Source: Peptoniphilus sp034090345
Lineage (GTDB): Bacteria; Bacillota; Clostridia; Tissierellales; Peptoniphilaceae
Direction: 5' to 3'
Length of the DNA stretch: 64,000 bases
NCBI RefSeq assembly: GCF_034090345.1
Contig: NZ_JAXDSS010000015.1
Coordinates: 29,565-93,564 of the forward strand
Position numbers and translations under genes: made by a program. Numbering within the stretch: position 1 is the stretch's first letter; each line of letters starts with the position of its first letter. The notes beneath the pieces are model-generated. The model was given only the letters and a program-made list of their open reading frames with translations, did no database searches and had not been told where the DNA came from. Below, piece by piece: positions 54,728-62,896 of this stretch.

Positions 54728-56856
54728 TAGATATGCAAAACCCTATCATGGATTTCCTTAGTTCTGCCTTCATTCCAGAAGTTTTCTCCAAGATATCCAC
54801 AAGTGCGTCTTACAACTGTAAGTGTAGATTTATCTTTGTTGTGGCATTGAGGACATTCCCATTCATTATCAGAATTTAATTTAATTTCTCCGTCATAACC
54901 ACATTCAGCACAATAATCACTTTTAGTGTTGAACTCAGCATATTGAATGTTGTCATAGATGTATCTAACTATTGTTTCAAGTGCTTCTAAGTTATGAGAC
55001 ATATTAGGTATTTCAACATAAGAAATACATCCGCCAGTAGACTTATCTTGGAATTTAGATTCAAATGCAAATTTTTCAAATGCAGAAATTTCTTCTCTTA
55101 CATCAACATGGAAAGAGTTAGTATAGTAGCCTTTGTCTGTTACATTTTCAATGACACCAAATCTATTTTTATCTATACTTGCAAATCGGTTAGTAAGTGA
55201 CTCAGCAGGAGTTGCGTATAGAGTGAATTTTATTCCTGTTTCTTCAGTCCATTTCTTAACTGCATCGTTTAAACTATCCATTATTTTCATAGCAAAATCA
55301 TAACCTTTAGGATCAGTGTGAGACACACCTTTTGTTAGGTAAGTAGCCTCATATATACCGATATAGCCCATTGAAACAGTTGAATAACCATTTTCAAGAA
55401 GAGAAGCTATGGATTCATGTTTGCCAAGTCTTGCAATAGCCCCATGTTGCCAATGGATAGGCGATGAATCGGAGTTAACTTTTTTAAGATGTTCATATCT
55501 TAAAATACCAACTCTCTTAACTAATTCAAGTCTTTTCTCAAGAATTTCAAAGAATTTTGACTCGTCGCCTCCAGCAAGGATTGCAATTTGAGGTAGGTTA
55601 AGAGAACAAGCTCCCATATTGAATCTACCTTCGAATTGATACTGTCCTTTGCTATTTTTCCAAGGTGGCAAAAATGCACGACAACCCATAGGACTAAATA
55701 CATTGCCCTCATAATTTGCTTTCATTTTTTTAGCAGAAATATAGTCAGGATACATTCTCTTTGCAGTACACCTGATTGCAAGGGAAGTCAGATAATAGTA
55801 TTTAGATTCAGGTTTTACATTATTTTCATCAAGTACATATATTAATTTAGGGAATGCAGGAGTTACATATACTCCAGCATCATTTTTAATACCTTGAATT
55901 CTTTGTTTTAAAATTTCTTCGATTATTTGAGCAATTTCATCTATATAAGGGTCATTATCTTCAAGTTGCATAAATAAAGTTACAAAAGGAGCTTGACCGT
56001 TAGAAGTCATCAAAGTATTTATTTGATATTGAATGGTTTGTATACCACTTTCTAAATCTTTTTGAGTCATCTTGGCTGCCATCTTTTCTGCAAGTTTGAT
56101 ATCGCCAAGAGTATCTATAGCAAGAGTTAGATTCTTATCGTAAGAACGTCTTAAGTATTTGCCCAAGCATGCAATGTTAATACTTTGACCGCCATATTGA
56201 TTAGATGCAATTTGAGCTATTATTTGAGTCATAACATTACAAGCTACTTGGAAGGACTTAGGAGTTTCAATCATTTTTCCGTTTACCACAGTCCCGTTAT
56301 CTAGCATATCCTTAATATTAACCAAACAACAGTTGAAAATAGGTTGAATTATATAATCCATATCATGAATATGAATTGCTCCACATTCATGAGCATCTAC
56401 TAAGTCGGCAGGAATCATTTTACGTTTCGCAATATCTTTTGAAACTTCTCCAGCAATTAAATCACGTTGAGTGGATGCAATTATGGCATTTTTATTTGAA
56501 TTTTCATCCATTATATCAAAATTCGTCTGATTTAATAGGCCTAAAATTTCTTTATCTGTTGTGTTTTGTTCTCTCTTATAAGATTGAACTGCTTTATAAT
56601 TTTCATAAGCTCTTGCAGTTGCAGGGTTATTGTTTTCAATTAATTTATAATATACAAGTTCTTCTATAGATGATATGGAAATTGGCTCCATACTTAACAT
56701 AGCTTGTTCTTCAATTTCAGCAGCTATTTTTCTAGCTTGACCTTCTATGTATACGCCACTCATTGAATTCATTGCTTTTTCAATTGCAATTTCTATTTTT
56801 TTACCGTCAAAATCTGCTCTTCTGCCGTTTCTCTTTATAACTTCTAATATTGCCAT
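54727..56856 (-). CDS. nrdD: Anaerobic (class III) ribonucleoside-triphosphate reductase
   Basis: Makes dNTPs under anaerobic conditions. 709 residues: an ATP-cone (about 1-95), the barrel with HIHDMDY and the substrate region, C-terminal zinc cysteines (CAECGYDGE, CPQCH) and the glycyl radical site RTCGYLG with Gly687. The ATG follows AAAGGAGAGG. Behind a strong promoter with two NrdR-like boxes. Confidence 0.97.
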   Translation of the reverse strand: MAILEVIKRNGRRADFDGKKIEIAIEKAMNSMSGVYIEGQARKIAAEIEEQAMLSMEPISISSIEELVYYKLIENNNPATARAYENYKAVQSYKREQNTTDKEILGLLNQTNFDIMDENSNKNAIIASTQRDLIAGEVSKDIAKRKMIPADLVDAHECGAIHIHDMDYIIQPIFNCCLVNIKDMLDNGTVVNGKMIETPKSFQVACNVMTQIIAQIASNQYGGQSINIACLGKYLRRSYDKNLTLAIDTLGDIKLAEKMAAKMTQKDLESGIQTIQYQINTLMTSNGQAPFVTLFMQLEDNDPYIDEIAQIIEEILKQRIQGIKNDAGVYVTPAFPKLIYVLDENNVKPESKYYYLTSLAIRCTAKRMYPDYISAKKMKANYEGNVFSPMGCRAFLPPWKNSKGQYQFEGRFNMGACSLNLPQIAILAGGDESKFFEILEKRLELVKRVGILRYEHLKKVNSDSSPIHWQHGAIARLGKHESIASLLENGYSTVSMGYIGIYEATYLTKGVSHTDPKGYDFAMKIMDSLNDAVKKWTEETGIKFTLYATPAESLTNRFASIDKNRFGVIENVTDKGYYTNSFHVDVREEISAFEKFAFESKFQDKSTGGCISYVEIPNMSHNLEALETIVRYIYDNIQYAEFNTKSDYCAECGYDGEIKLNSDNEWECPQCHNKDKSTLTVVRRTCGYLGENFWNEGRTKEIHDRVLHI

Positions 56857-56883
56857 ATAATCCTCTCCTTTTCCGCTTATGTA

Positions 56884-56912
56884 ATTATACTATATATGGT
56901 GGATAATATCAA
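56884..56912 (-). promoter_or_regulatory. SigA-type promoter of nrdDG
   Basis: Minus-strand TTGATA (56912-56907) and TATAAT (56889-56884) with a 17-base spacer, about 20 bases before the leader's ribosome site. Confidence 0.85.
56887..56902 (-). promoter_or_regulatory. NrdR-like box 1
   Basis: ATACTATATATGGTGG matches 13 of 16 positions of the NrdR box (ACACTATATATAGTGT). It lies in the -10/-35 spacer and covers part of the -10. Confidence 0.65.
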
Positions 56913-56928
56913 TTGGATAGATATATGA

Positions 56929-56944
56929 ATACTATATATTGGGG
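56929..56944 (-). promoter_or_regulatory. NrdR-like box 2
   Basis: ATACTATATATTGGGG shares its first 11 bases with box 1 and starts exactly 42 bp upstream of it relative to nrdD, four helical turns. Confidence 0.6.
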
Positions 56945-57123
56945 AATATGCTAAAGGTGTATATTAAGGGATTTTAAGGATAAAAATAAAAATATTAAGA
57001 TATAAATTGAATGTATAATAAAAAATAAAAGTAGAATTGTAAATAGTTATATAATGTTTAAATTGTAAAATTAATCAAGATATTTATATAAGATATCAGT
57101 AGATTAGTTTTTTCCCTTAAATG

Positions 57124-57300
57124 ATTATTTATATCTCTTATTTTATTTGCATCTATGGTTTGTTATTTAAATTCTCTTAAAATTGTAAAATGATGTCTGT
57201 ACAAAAATTTTGCTATTTATCCAGAAAAATAACCCTCTTTATTTAATAACTCTATCTTATTTCTATAATTCTAGTGGAAGATATTTACTACTCATATTGA
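57124..57300 (-). pseudogene. Fossil of an IS30-family transposase N-terminus
   Basis: On the minus strand one frame reads NKIELLNKEGYFSG, stop, IAKFLYRHHFTILREFK, stop, then DANKIRDINNH. This follows the helix-turn-helix of IS30-type transposases (pattern 'RxxIexLlxxGyslrxIAkxLgRhhSTIsREikR'). Two internal stops and no remainder of the protein show it is dead. The rest of the 650-base gap between nrdD and the 57.6 kb gene is AT-rich with only scattered -10-like TATAAT sites and nothing else recognisable. Confidence 0.6.
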
Positions 57301-57601
57301 CTTAGTGTGTTTATGGCTATTAAAATTACATGAAGTTAGTCAATATAAGTTTTAATTTTTATTTGGTGTCGTGTTTAATTTTACAATTTATCACATAAAA
57401 ATATTATTTATGATATACTTAATTTATATAAACTATAAAAAGTAAGAAGAGTATAAAAAAGGCATGAGTATTCAAGAATATTATTACAGCACAAGAAAAA
57501 TAAGCAGTGTTATAGGACTTTAAGAAAAACCTTTTCAGAGAAAGAGGTGGATTATGTAATTTTTGTAAATGAAAATTTTTAATTAAGTGTGGGGTGTGAA
57601 T

Positions 57602-58435
57602 TTGAAGATATATATTTTTTCAGATGTAGTATGTACTTGGTCGTGGGGAGAAGAAAAAGTTTTAAGGGCAATAGATTATTTATTTGATGGGAAAGTTGAG
57701 TTTGAAAATATAATGGGGGGGATGATTTCTGATTACCATGATATACTTCCAATGAATATGAAAGACAAAGATTCTGATGAAACTGCAAATGCAATTTTAA
57801 AACAAATTTGGATAGCTGGTTCTACAATACATAAAATGCCTGTGTCGAGCAAATTACCGAATTTGCTTTCTAGAAAAAATCCAAGTACAAATAAGTTAGA
57901 TAAATATTTTATATCTGTTAGAGAAATAGCTCCAGAAAAGGCGAATATTTTTTTAAGAAGATTGAGAGAAGATACCATACTCTATGGAGTAAATACAATG
58001 GACATTGAAAATATTATTCCTATTTTAAAGGAAATAGGAATAAATGAAAAGGAATTTATAGAGATATTTGAACGAGACTCTGCTCAAATTTTTTTAGAGG
58101 ATAGAATGAGTACATTTGATAGAAGATTTGATAATTTTCCAAATTTTATGTATGTGGATAATGAGGGAAAGGAATTTATAGCTAAGGGATACAAAACAAA
58201 AAAGGAATTATTAAATTTTATACATGAACATTCTGATTTAAGAGAAAAGGAAATAGAGGAAGATGAAGTAAATATCTTAAATTTTATAAAAAAATATAAA
58301 AAAGTATTTTTACATGAGTTTTATGAATTGTTTATAGATGAAGAGTTTGTAAAAAATTCACTTAGCAGTTTAAAATCTAAAAATTTAATTGAGATTAGAC
58401 CTATAGAAAGTACTGAGGAAATATATTTACTATAA
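57602..58435 (+). CDS. DsbA/FrnE-like thioredoxin-fold protein with C-terminal extension
   Basis: I start it at TTG 57602 after GGGGTG, giving 277 residues beginning MKIYIFSDVVCTWSW; an upstream GTG at 57587 overlaps the ribosome site. The start resembles DsbA-like/SpxH-type proteins ('DPxCSWCWGxEP'), but the second cysteine is serine (CxxS-type CTWS). GGMISDY, the helical insertion (about 60-165) and FPNFMYVDNEGKEFIAKGY (cis-proline region) fit the fold. A C-terminal helical segment (about 205-277) resembles a winged helix. No signal peptide: cytosolic. Next to an isochorismatase-family gene. Confidence 0.78.
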   Translation: MKIYIFSDVVCTWSWGEEKVLRAIDYLFDGKVEFENIMGGMISDYHDILPMNMKDKDSDETANAILKQIWIAGSTIHKMPVSSKLPNLLSRKNPSTNKLDKYFISVREIAPEKANIFLRRLREDTILYGVNTMDIENIIPILKEIGINEKEFIEIFERDSAQIFLEDRMSTFDRRFDNFPNFMYVDNEGKEFIAKGYKTKKELLNFIHEHSDLREKEIEEDEVNILNFIKKYKKVFLHEFYELFIDEEFVKNSLSSLKSKNLIEIRPIESTEEIYLL

Positions 58436-58445
58436 GAGGTATAAT

Positions 58446-58955
58446 ATGGAAGTTTTAATAGTTGTGGATATGCAAAACGATTTTATAAATGGAAGTTTGG
58501 GTACTAAAGAAGCGGTTAATATAGTACCAAATGTAAAAGACAAAATTGATAGTTTTGAGGGGAAAATATATTACACAAGGGATACTCATGGAGAAGATTA
58601 TCTTGAAACTGAGGAAGGGAAGAATTTACCGGTTAAACATTGTATTAAGGGAACTGATGGTTGGGAAATTCATCCTGATTTGGCAATAAAAGGTAAGATT
58701 TTTGATAAGGGATCATTTGGAACTGTTGAATTAGCTGAAGAGTTAAGGGAATTGGAGAGAGAAAATAAAATTGACAGCATAACTTTAGTTGGACTTTGTA
58801 CAGATATTTGTGTAGTATCAAATGCACTTCTAATAAAATCATATCTGCCTAATATACCTATAAAAGTTGATGAGAGTTGTTGTGCGGGTGTGACTTTAGA
58901 AAGTCATGAAAGTGCAATTAAGACTATGAAGATGAATCATATACAAATCATATAG
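58446..58955 (+). CDS. Isochorismatase-family cysteine hydrolase (nicotinamidase-like)
   Basis: 169 residues with the catalytic triad pattern: Asp in VVDMQNDFINGSL, a Lys in KGSFG, and Cys in GLCTDICVVSNALL. DTHGEDYL supplies the metal-site residues seen in nicotinamidases, so PncA activity is plausible but not proven. Start ATG after AGAGGT, 10 bases after the thioredoxin-fold gene. Confidence 0.85.
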   Translation: MEVLIVVDMQNDFINGSLGTKEAVNIVPNVKDKIDSFEGKIYYTRDTHGEDYLETEEGKNLPVKHCIKGTDGWEIHPDLAIKGKIFDKGSFGTVELAEELRELERENKIDSITLVGLCTDICVVSNALLIKSYLPNIPIKVDESCCAGVTLESHESAIKTMKMNHIQII

Positions 58956-58974
58956 TTAAAATAATATTAAAGAA

Positions 58975-59780
58975 GAGGTTGTTGCAAAAGTCTCAGAATG
59001 AAAAAAGACGAGGAAACTAATAAAAATCCTCACCTTTTTCTAATACAATGTACGACTCAGAAGGAATATTTTCATCAAGAGAAATAGAAGAATCTTGTAA
59101 ATATGATTTAAGAATTAAATATCTACTAGATACACAACAACTCCCGGACCATAGCACAATAAACAGATTTAGGCAAAAAATAGCAGAAATAACACCAGGT
59201 ATACTTAATCAAATAGTAGAGAAATTAATAGAAGAAAATCAAATAGATATGTCAAGTATATATAGATGGAACAAAAATAGAAGCCTACGCCAACAGATAT
59301 AGCTTCGTATGGAGAAAAAGCATAGAAAAATATCAAGAAAAGCTAAGAATTAAAGCTATAAAACACTTAGGACTTAATGAACATTCAACAGCAGAAGAAG
59401 TCCTTGAAGTAGTAAGAACAGTTTTTAACTCAATTGCAAAAGAATGTATAGATAAAAATATAGAATTTGTATATGGACAAGGAAAAATAAAAAACAAATT
59501 CAACGAGATTGTGAAATGCTAAAAGACTGGAAAGAAAAGTTTGAAAAATACAAAGAACATCTAGAAATAATGGGAGAGAATAGAAACTCATACTCAAAAA
59601 CAGATTATGATGCAACATTCATGCGAATGAAAGAAGACCATATGAAAAATGGTCAACTAAAACCGGTATACAACATACAACTAGCAAGTGCATCAGGATT
59701 TATCATAGGAGAAAACATATCACACCATCCAAATTGCATATATACATTAAACCTATTCCTAAATAAATTACAAAAATAAT
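58975..59780 (+). mobile_element. IS1182-like insertion sequence remnant (frameshifted transposase)
   Basis: Three frames joined end to end spell an IS1182/IS5-type transposase: SSREIEESCKYDLRIKYLL and LPDHSTINRFR (59048-59290), then IDGTKIEAYANRYSFVWRKS (about 59265-59519), then NSYSKTDYDATFMRMKEDHM and NGQLKPVYNIQ (59516-59779). There are two frameshifts, the first near a TATATATA run at about 59260. The N-terminus is short and the C-terminal catalytic end is missing. GAGGTTGTTGCAAAAG at about 58974 may be the left end; I see no matching right end. Inactive. Confidence 0.85.
59001..59039 (+). terminator. Weak terminator-like hairpin inside the IS left end
   Basis: GAGGA pairs with TCCTC, extended by A-rich and T-rich flanks (AAAAAG/CTTTTT). 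Could end the isochorismatase transcript or belong to the IS. Confidence 0.35.
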
Positions 59781-59941
59781 AAAAAAGAACTTAGAAATCA
59801 TAAAATAAAAAGCTGATTAAGAAAAAATTTTCGAAAGTATAGCTATATTTAGTGTACTCATTTTTAAAAGAAATTGACTAAATTAATATAGAAGAAAATT
59901 TTCAATCAAAAAATATAATATCTAAATTCAATTATTTAATT

Positions 59942-59990
59942 AAAAAGTGATGTGCAAAATAGAATTGTCTATCTTTGCAACATCACTTTT
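59942..59990 (-). terminator. Intrinsic terminator of the DUF4364 gene
   Basis: On the minus strand AAAAGTGATGT pairs with ACATCACTTTT, continued by GCAAA/TTTGC with one bulge, and ends in T5. The 59781-59941 stretch has nothing recognisable. Confidence 0.8.
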
Positions 59991-60501
59991 AAGATTCTAA
60001 ATATTGAATTACATTCATGTAAAATTCTTCTGGATTTTTTTTAAATCTATCACAGATGCCTATCGCATATTGCTCAGAAGGGACTTCAAGGTTTAAATTA
60101 AAGATGTCTACTTCAAATTCAATTATAGCTAGGTTTACAAAGAATCTTTCATTTTCTTTTTTATAGTTAGCTATTATAGAATTTTCGTAGTCAGTAGGTT
60201 CTTTCAGGTTTTCAATCTCTTTATCTATCGAATTTACAATATTTTTAGGTAGACGATCATTGAACATTTCAAGAGCGATTTGACCTTCTTCAGTCAATTG
60301 GATGTAATGGTCAATAATTTCAACAAAGCCATTGTCGTATAACTCTCCTAAATATTGTTTATAAAAAAAATAATTTAAAAATTCATTTTTTAATATGAAA
60401 GAAGTTAAATCATCTTCATGAAACGTATTAGAAGATTTTTGAATTATATACAAAATGATTAATTTATTTTGAGCTAACTCTTGGATATTAAAAGTTTCCA
60501 T
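59989..60501 (-). CDS. DUF4364-family protein (probable winged-helix regulator)
   Basis: 170 residues starting METFNIQELAQNKLIILYIIQKS; the pattern 'LAxNKLxxLYII...F.L.N...NYFxxQQYLxELxxxGFxE...Y.LTxxG' is that of DUF4364, whose N-terminal half is a winged helix of the kind seen in small transcription regulators. Function unknown. The ATG at 60501 follows AGGAGGG. Divergent from the CPBP protease. Confidence 0.85.
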   Translation of the reverse strand: METFNIQELAQNKLIILYIIQKSSNTFHEDDLTSFILKNEFLNYFFYKQYLGELYDNGFVEIIDHYIQLTEEGQIALEMFNDRLPKNIVNSIDKEIENLKEPTDYENSIIANYKKENERFFVNLAIIEFEVDIFNLNLEVPSEQYAIGICDRFKKNPEEFYMNVIQYLES

Positions 60502-60518
60502 ATAATCCCTCCTAATTT

Positions 60519-60527
60519 ATTATATCA
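60519..60527 (-). promoter_or_regulatory. Extended -10 promoter of the DUF4364 gene
   Basis: Minus-strand TGaTATAAT directly upstream of AGGAGGG; no clear -35. Confidence 0.55.
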
Positions 60528-60560
60528 TTTAGGATGAAAGTTTTAAATATTTATTCGATT

Positions 60561-60569
60561 TGATATAAT
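60561..60569 (+). promoter_or_regulatory. Extended -10 promoter for the 60.6-61.7 kb unit
   Basis: TGaTATAAT; the predicted start site is about 60576, nearly at the first ATG of the small frame below. Confidence 0.55.
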
Positions 60570-60577
60570 TATGGATA

Positions 60578-60739
60578 ATGTTTGATATGAAGCACAAAGT
60601 TTTAAGGGTTGTTATATTTTTTATAATTTTAATTAGTAGTCAAATTACATTGAGTAAAATATTGGCAATAATGAAAGATATGAGTTTAAAATTAGATATT
60701 ATGTTGAGGCAAAAAAATGAAGATAAATTTAAATCGTAG
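60578..60739 (+). CDS. Possible small membrane peptide (53 aa)
   Basis: An open frame from ATG 60578 (or 60587) encodes a basic start, one hydrophobic helix (about 10-30) and a charged tail. It overlaps the CPBP gene start by 23 bases. No ribosome site; if the promoter at 60561-60569 is right, the message would be close to leaderless. It might be a translated leader peptide or chance. No family recognised. Confidence 0.35.
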   Translation: MFDMKHKVLRVVIFFIILISSQITLSKILAIMKDMSLKLDIMLRQKNEDKFKS

Positions 60740-61661
60740 AAAATATAAAAAGAAAAATTTAAATGTTTTGAGTGTAAATACATTTACTCTTTTACTTTCT
60801 ATATTATTTTTATTGATAGGAAATTATATACAGAGCAAAAATTTTTTTAGAGGAACATTTATAAATGAAATTTTTATAATTTTAATACCAGCACTATTTA
60901 TTGCGGGTACGGGAAAGTTTACTCATGTTTTAAGAATTAAATACATAAGTTTAAAAAATATATTTAGAGTCATTTTGATGACAATATTATCATATCCAAT
61001 AATTTTATTAGTAAATGGTTTGTTTTTAAGTATATTTTCAAATATAACAGAGTTAAATAATTTTTCTATGGATGTAGTAACTAGAGATATGAACCTAAGT
61101 GGATATTTATTTTATATGTGTTTGGTACCTGCTATATGTGAAGAGATATTTTTTAGAGGAGCTCTTATAAATTCATATGATATTTATGGACCAAAATTTG
61201 CAATTTTTATGAGTGCATTAGTTTTTGCATTATTTCATTTTGATATTCAAAATTTTTTGGCGCCACTTCTTCTAGGAATAATGTTTGGTAATTTTTTAGA
61301 ACTTACAGGTTCAATTTTTGCATGCATGATTGCTCATTTTGTAAATAATGTAATAGCTCTAATTTCAGCAAGATATGTGAACGATTCTCTATTTAGCTAT
61401 TTACAAAGTACTTCGTTGGCTAGGGATATAGGCTCTTTACAATTATATATAATAACTTTATTGATTATTTTATCAGGAATATCAATTTTTATTTTAAAGA
61501 ATATGTATAGAAAAATGTATTTTGAGAAGAAAAGAGAAGATGAATTTTACGGGCGTAGGCAGAGAATTAGAGCAGCTCAAACTTTTGATTTTTTTAATTT
61601 TGTGCCAATAATAGCATTATTTATTTTGTATTTTATTTATTATAAAGTTGTTTTTTATTAA
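60717..61661 (+). CDS. CPBP-family intramembrane metalloprotease
   Basis: CAAX-type/Abi membrane protease of 314 residues with about eight helices. All motifs are intact: EEIFFRGAL (motif 1), FALFHFDIQNF (motif 2) and AHFVNNVIA (motif 3). These proteins cleave prenylated or signal peptides or protect against bacteriocins; the role here is unknown. The C-terminal extension (about 245-314) with an arginine-rich loop YGRRQRIRAA and a final helix is additional. ATG after GAGG. Confidence 0.92.
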   Translation: MKINLNRRKYKKKNLNVLSVNTFTLLLSILFLLIGNYIQSKNFFRGTFINEIFIILIPALFIAGTGKFTHVLRIKYISLKNIFRVILMTILSYPIILLVNGLFLSIFSNITELNNFSMDVVTRDMNLSGYLFYMCLVPAICEEIFFRGALINSYDIYGPKFAIFMSALVFALFHFDIQNFLAPLLLGIMFGNFLELTGSIFACMIAHFVNNVIALISARYVNDSLFSYLQSTSLARDIGSLQLYIITLLIILSGISIFILKNMYRKMYFEKKREDEFYGRRQRIRAAQTFDFFNFVPIIALFILYFIYYKVVFY

Positions 61662-61684
61662 AAGCGACCTAGTAATATGTCAAG

Positions 61685-61709
61685 AGGATAAAAAATAATT
61701 TTTTATCCT
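61685..61709. repeat. AT-rich 11-bp inverted repeat
   Basis: AGGATAAAAAA and TTTTTTATCCT around TAA, just past the CPBP stop. It may act as a weak terminator, though no T-run follows the stem. Confidence 0.45.
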
Positions 61710-61778
61710 TAAAAAGGAAAAAACCGCATGACAAAAAGACCCTATAAAAAGCAGGTTAAAAAATTAAGCTAAGTTGTT

Positions 61779-62556
61779 CTACTCAACATAATTGTTGGAG
61801 TAGAGTTGATTTTTGCTCAGCAAACTAAAAATCAATCCAATAAATTTACGAGTTGTTAGTGCGAGGGCTCTTTTGTGTTTGTGTATTGTGGATTCATCAT
61901 ATTTCTTTTGATAAAAATTCTTGTATTCAGGAATATGACGAATAATACTGCTTGTAGCTTCAAAAAGATAATACCTAAGATACTTGTTACCAGTTTTAGT
62001 CATTCTAGTATTGTCAGAAGAAAAAGACCCTGATTGAGTTTCTCTCCAGGTAATACCGGCATACTTCGCTAATTTATCATTAGAATCAAAATTAGAAATA
62101 GTGCCAATTTCTGATAAAATACCAGAAGCAAATACAGGACCAATCCCGGGAATTGAAATTAAAACATTGTATTCATTAGGATTAAGACCTTTACAAGTTC
62201 TCTCTATAGCTAAATCAACTGATTTAACCTCTTTCTCAAAAGTATTAATAACATTAAAAGAAGAAGCAATAGAACATTAATAGGCTCATAAGAAACCTTA
62301 TCGAGACGATAAGAATCTCTAGCCGCCTTTTGAAGAATCTTTGCAATTAGAGAAGGATCCTCAAAACGATTTTTGCTTTTTTCAATTAAAAAAGAAGATA
62401 AATCTTCCAAAGAAGAATAAGCAATATCATCAAGAGAAAGAAAATCATTAATAACAGCTTTAGAAGAAGCACCAAAAATATCAGAAAAAGCTCTTTGAGA
62501 CTTATCTAATCTAATAAGTTCACTTAATTTAAAGTAGATAAGAAATCATTCTTCAC
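61779..62556 (-). mobile_element. IS110-family transposase remnant (deleted and frameshifted)
   Basis: Minus strand. One frame (62530-62210) reads LSELIRLDKSQRAF...IEKSKNRFEDPSLIAKILQKAARDSYRL, the middle of IS110 transposases; a frameshift at about 62270 leads into the Transposase_20 domain, ISIPGIGPVFASGILSEIG, YAGITWRETQSG and MTKTGNKYLRYYLFEA, ending at 61779. A GTG at 62556 behind GGAGGTG begins MKNDFLSTLN and stops, so the start is retained but the N-terminal DEDD RuvC-like domain is absent. Inactive. Confidence 0.85.
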
Positions 62557-62880
62557 AGGTTTTCACCTCCTTCTTATCAAAAATAAAGTGAAGAAAGTAA
62601 GCAAAAGAAATATCCCAATCTTAATAACTAACTTCCCCCTTGCATTATAAGCATTCAAGTTGAAAAATAGCCATGCTGAGAGCCTAATCAAAAAGATGCA
62701 GCACCTTAAGTGAGAAGATTTGGTTATTAAGTCAGGAAGCATGCTTTCCAAAGCAATATCAAAAGATTTGCAGGAGTTGAAAGAATTTTCCTTTGCTAAA
62801 TATATTCAAAATAATTATAGCACTGGGGTATCTCAATTACAGTTATAAGGTTTAAAAATATTGACCTAAAAATATATTAT
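62557..62880 (-). other. Noncoding flank upstream of the IS110 remnant
   Basis: About 320 bases without a supportable gene between the transposase remnant and the sirtuin. On the minus strand it holds TTGAAtGCTTATAATG-like promoter elements near 62655 and ends in the GGAGGTG site. In IS110 elements this side encodes the bridge RNA, so a decayed copy may lie here. Not proven. Confidence 0.4.
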
Positions 62881-62896
62881 ACGAGGAGTTAAGGTT

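Noticed and set aside
56376..56669. A 97-codon plus-strand frame within nrdD
   Set aside because: Antisense to nrdD and rich in His/Leu/Phe as expected of a shadow.
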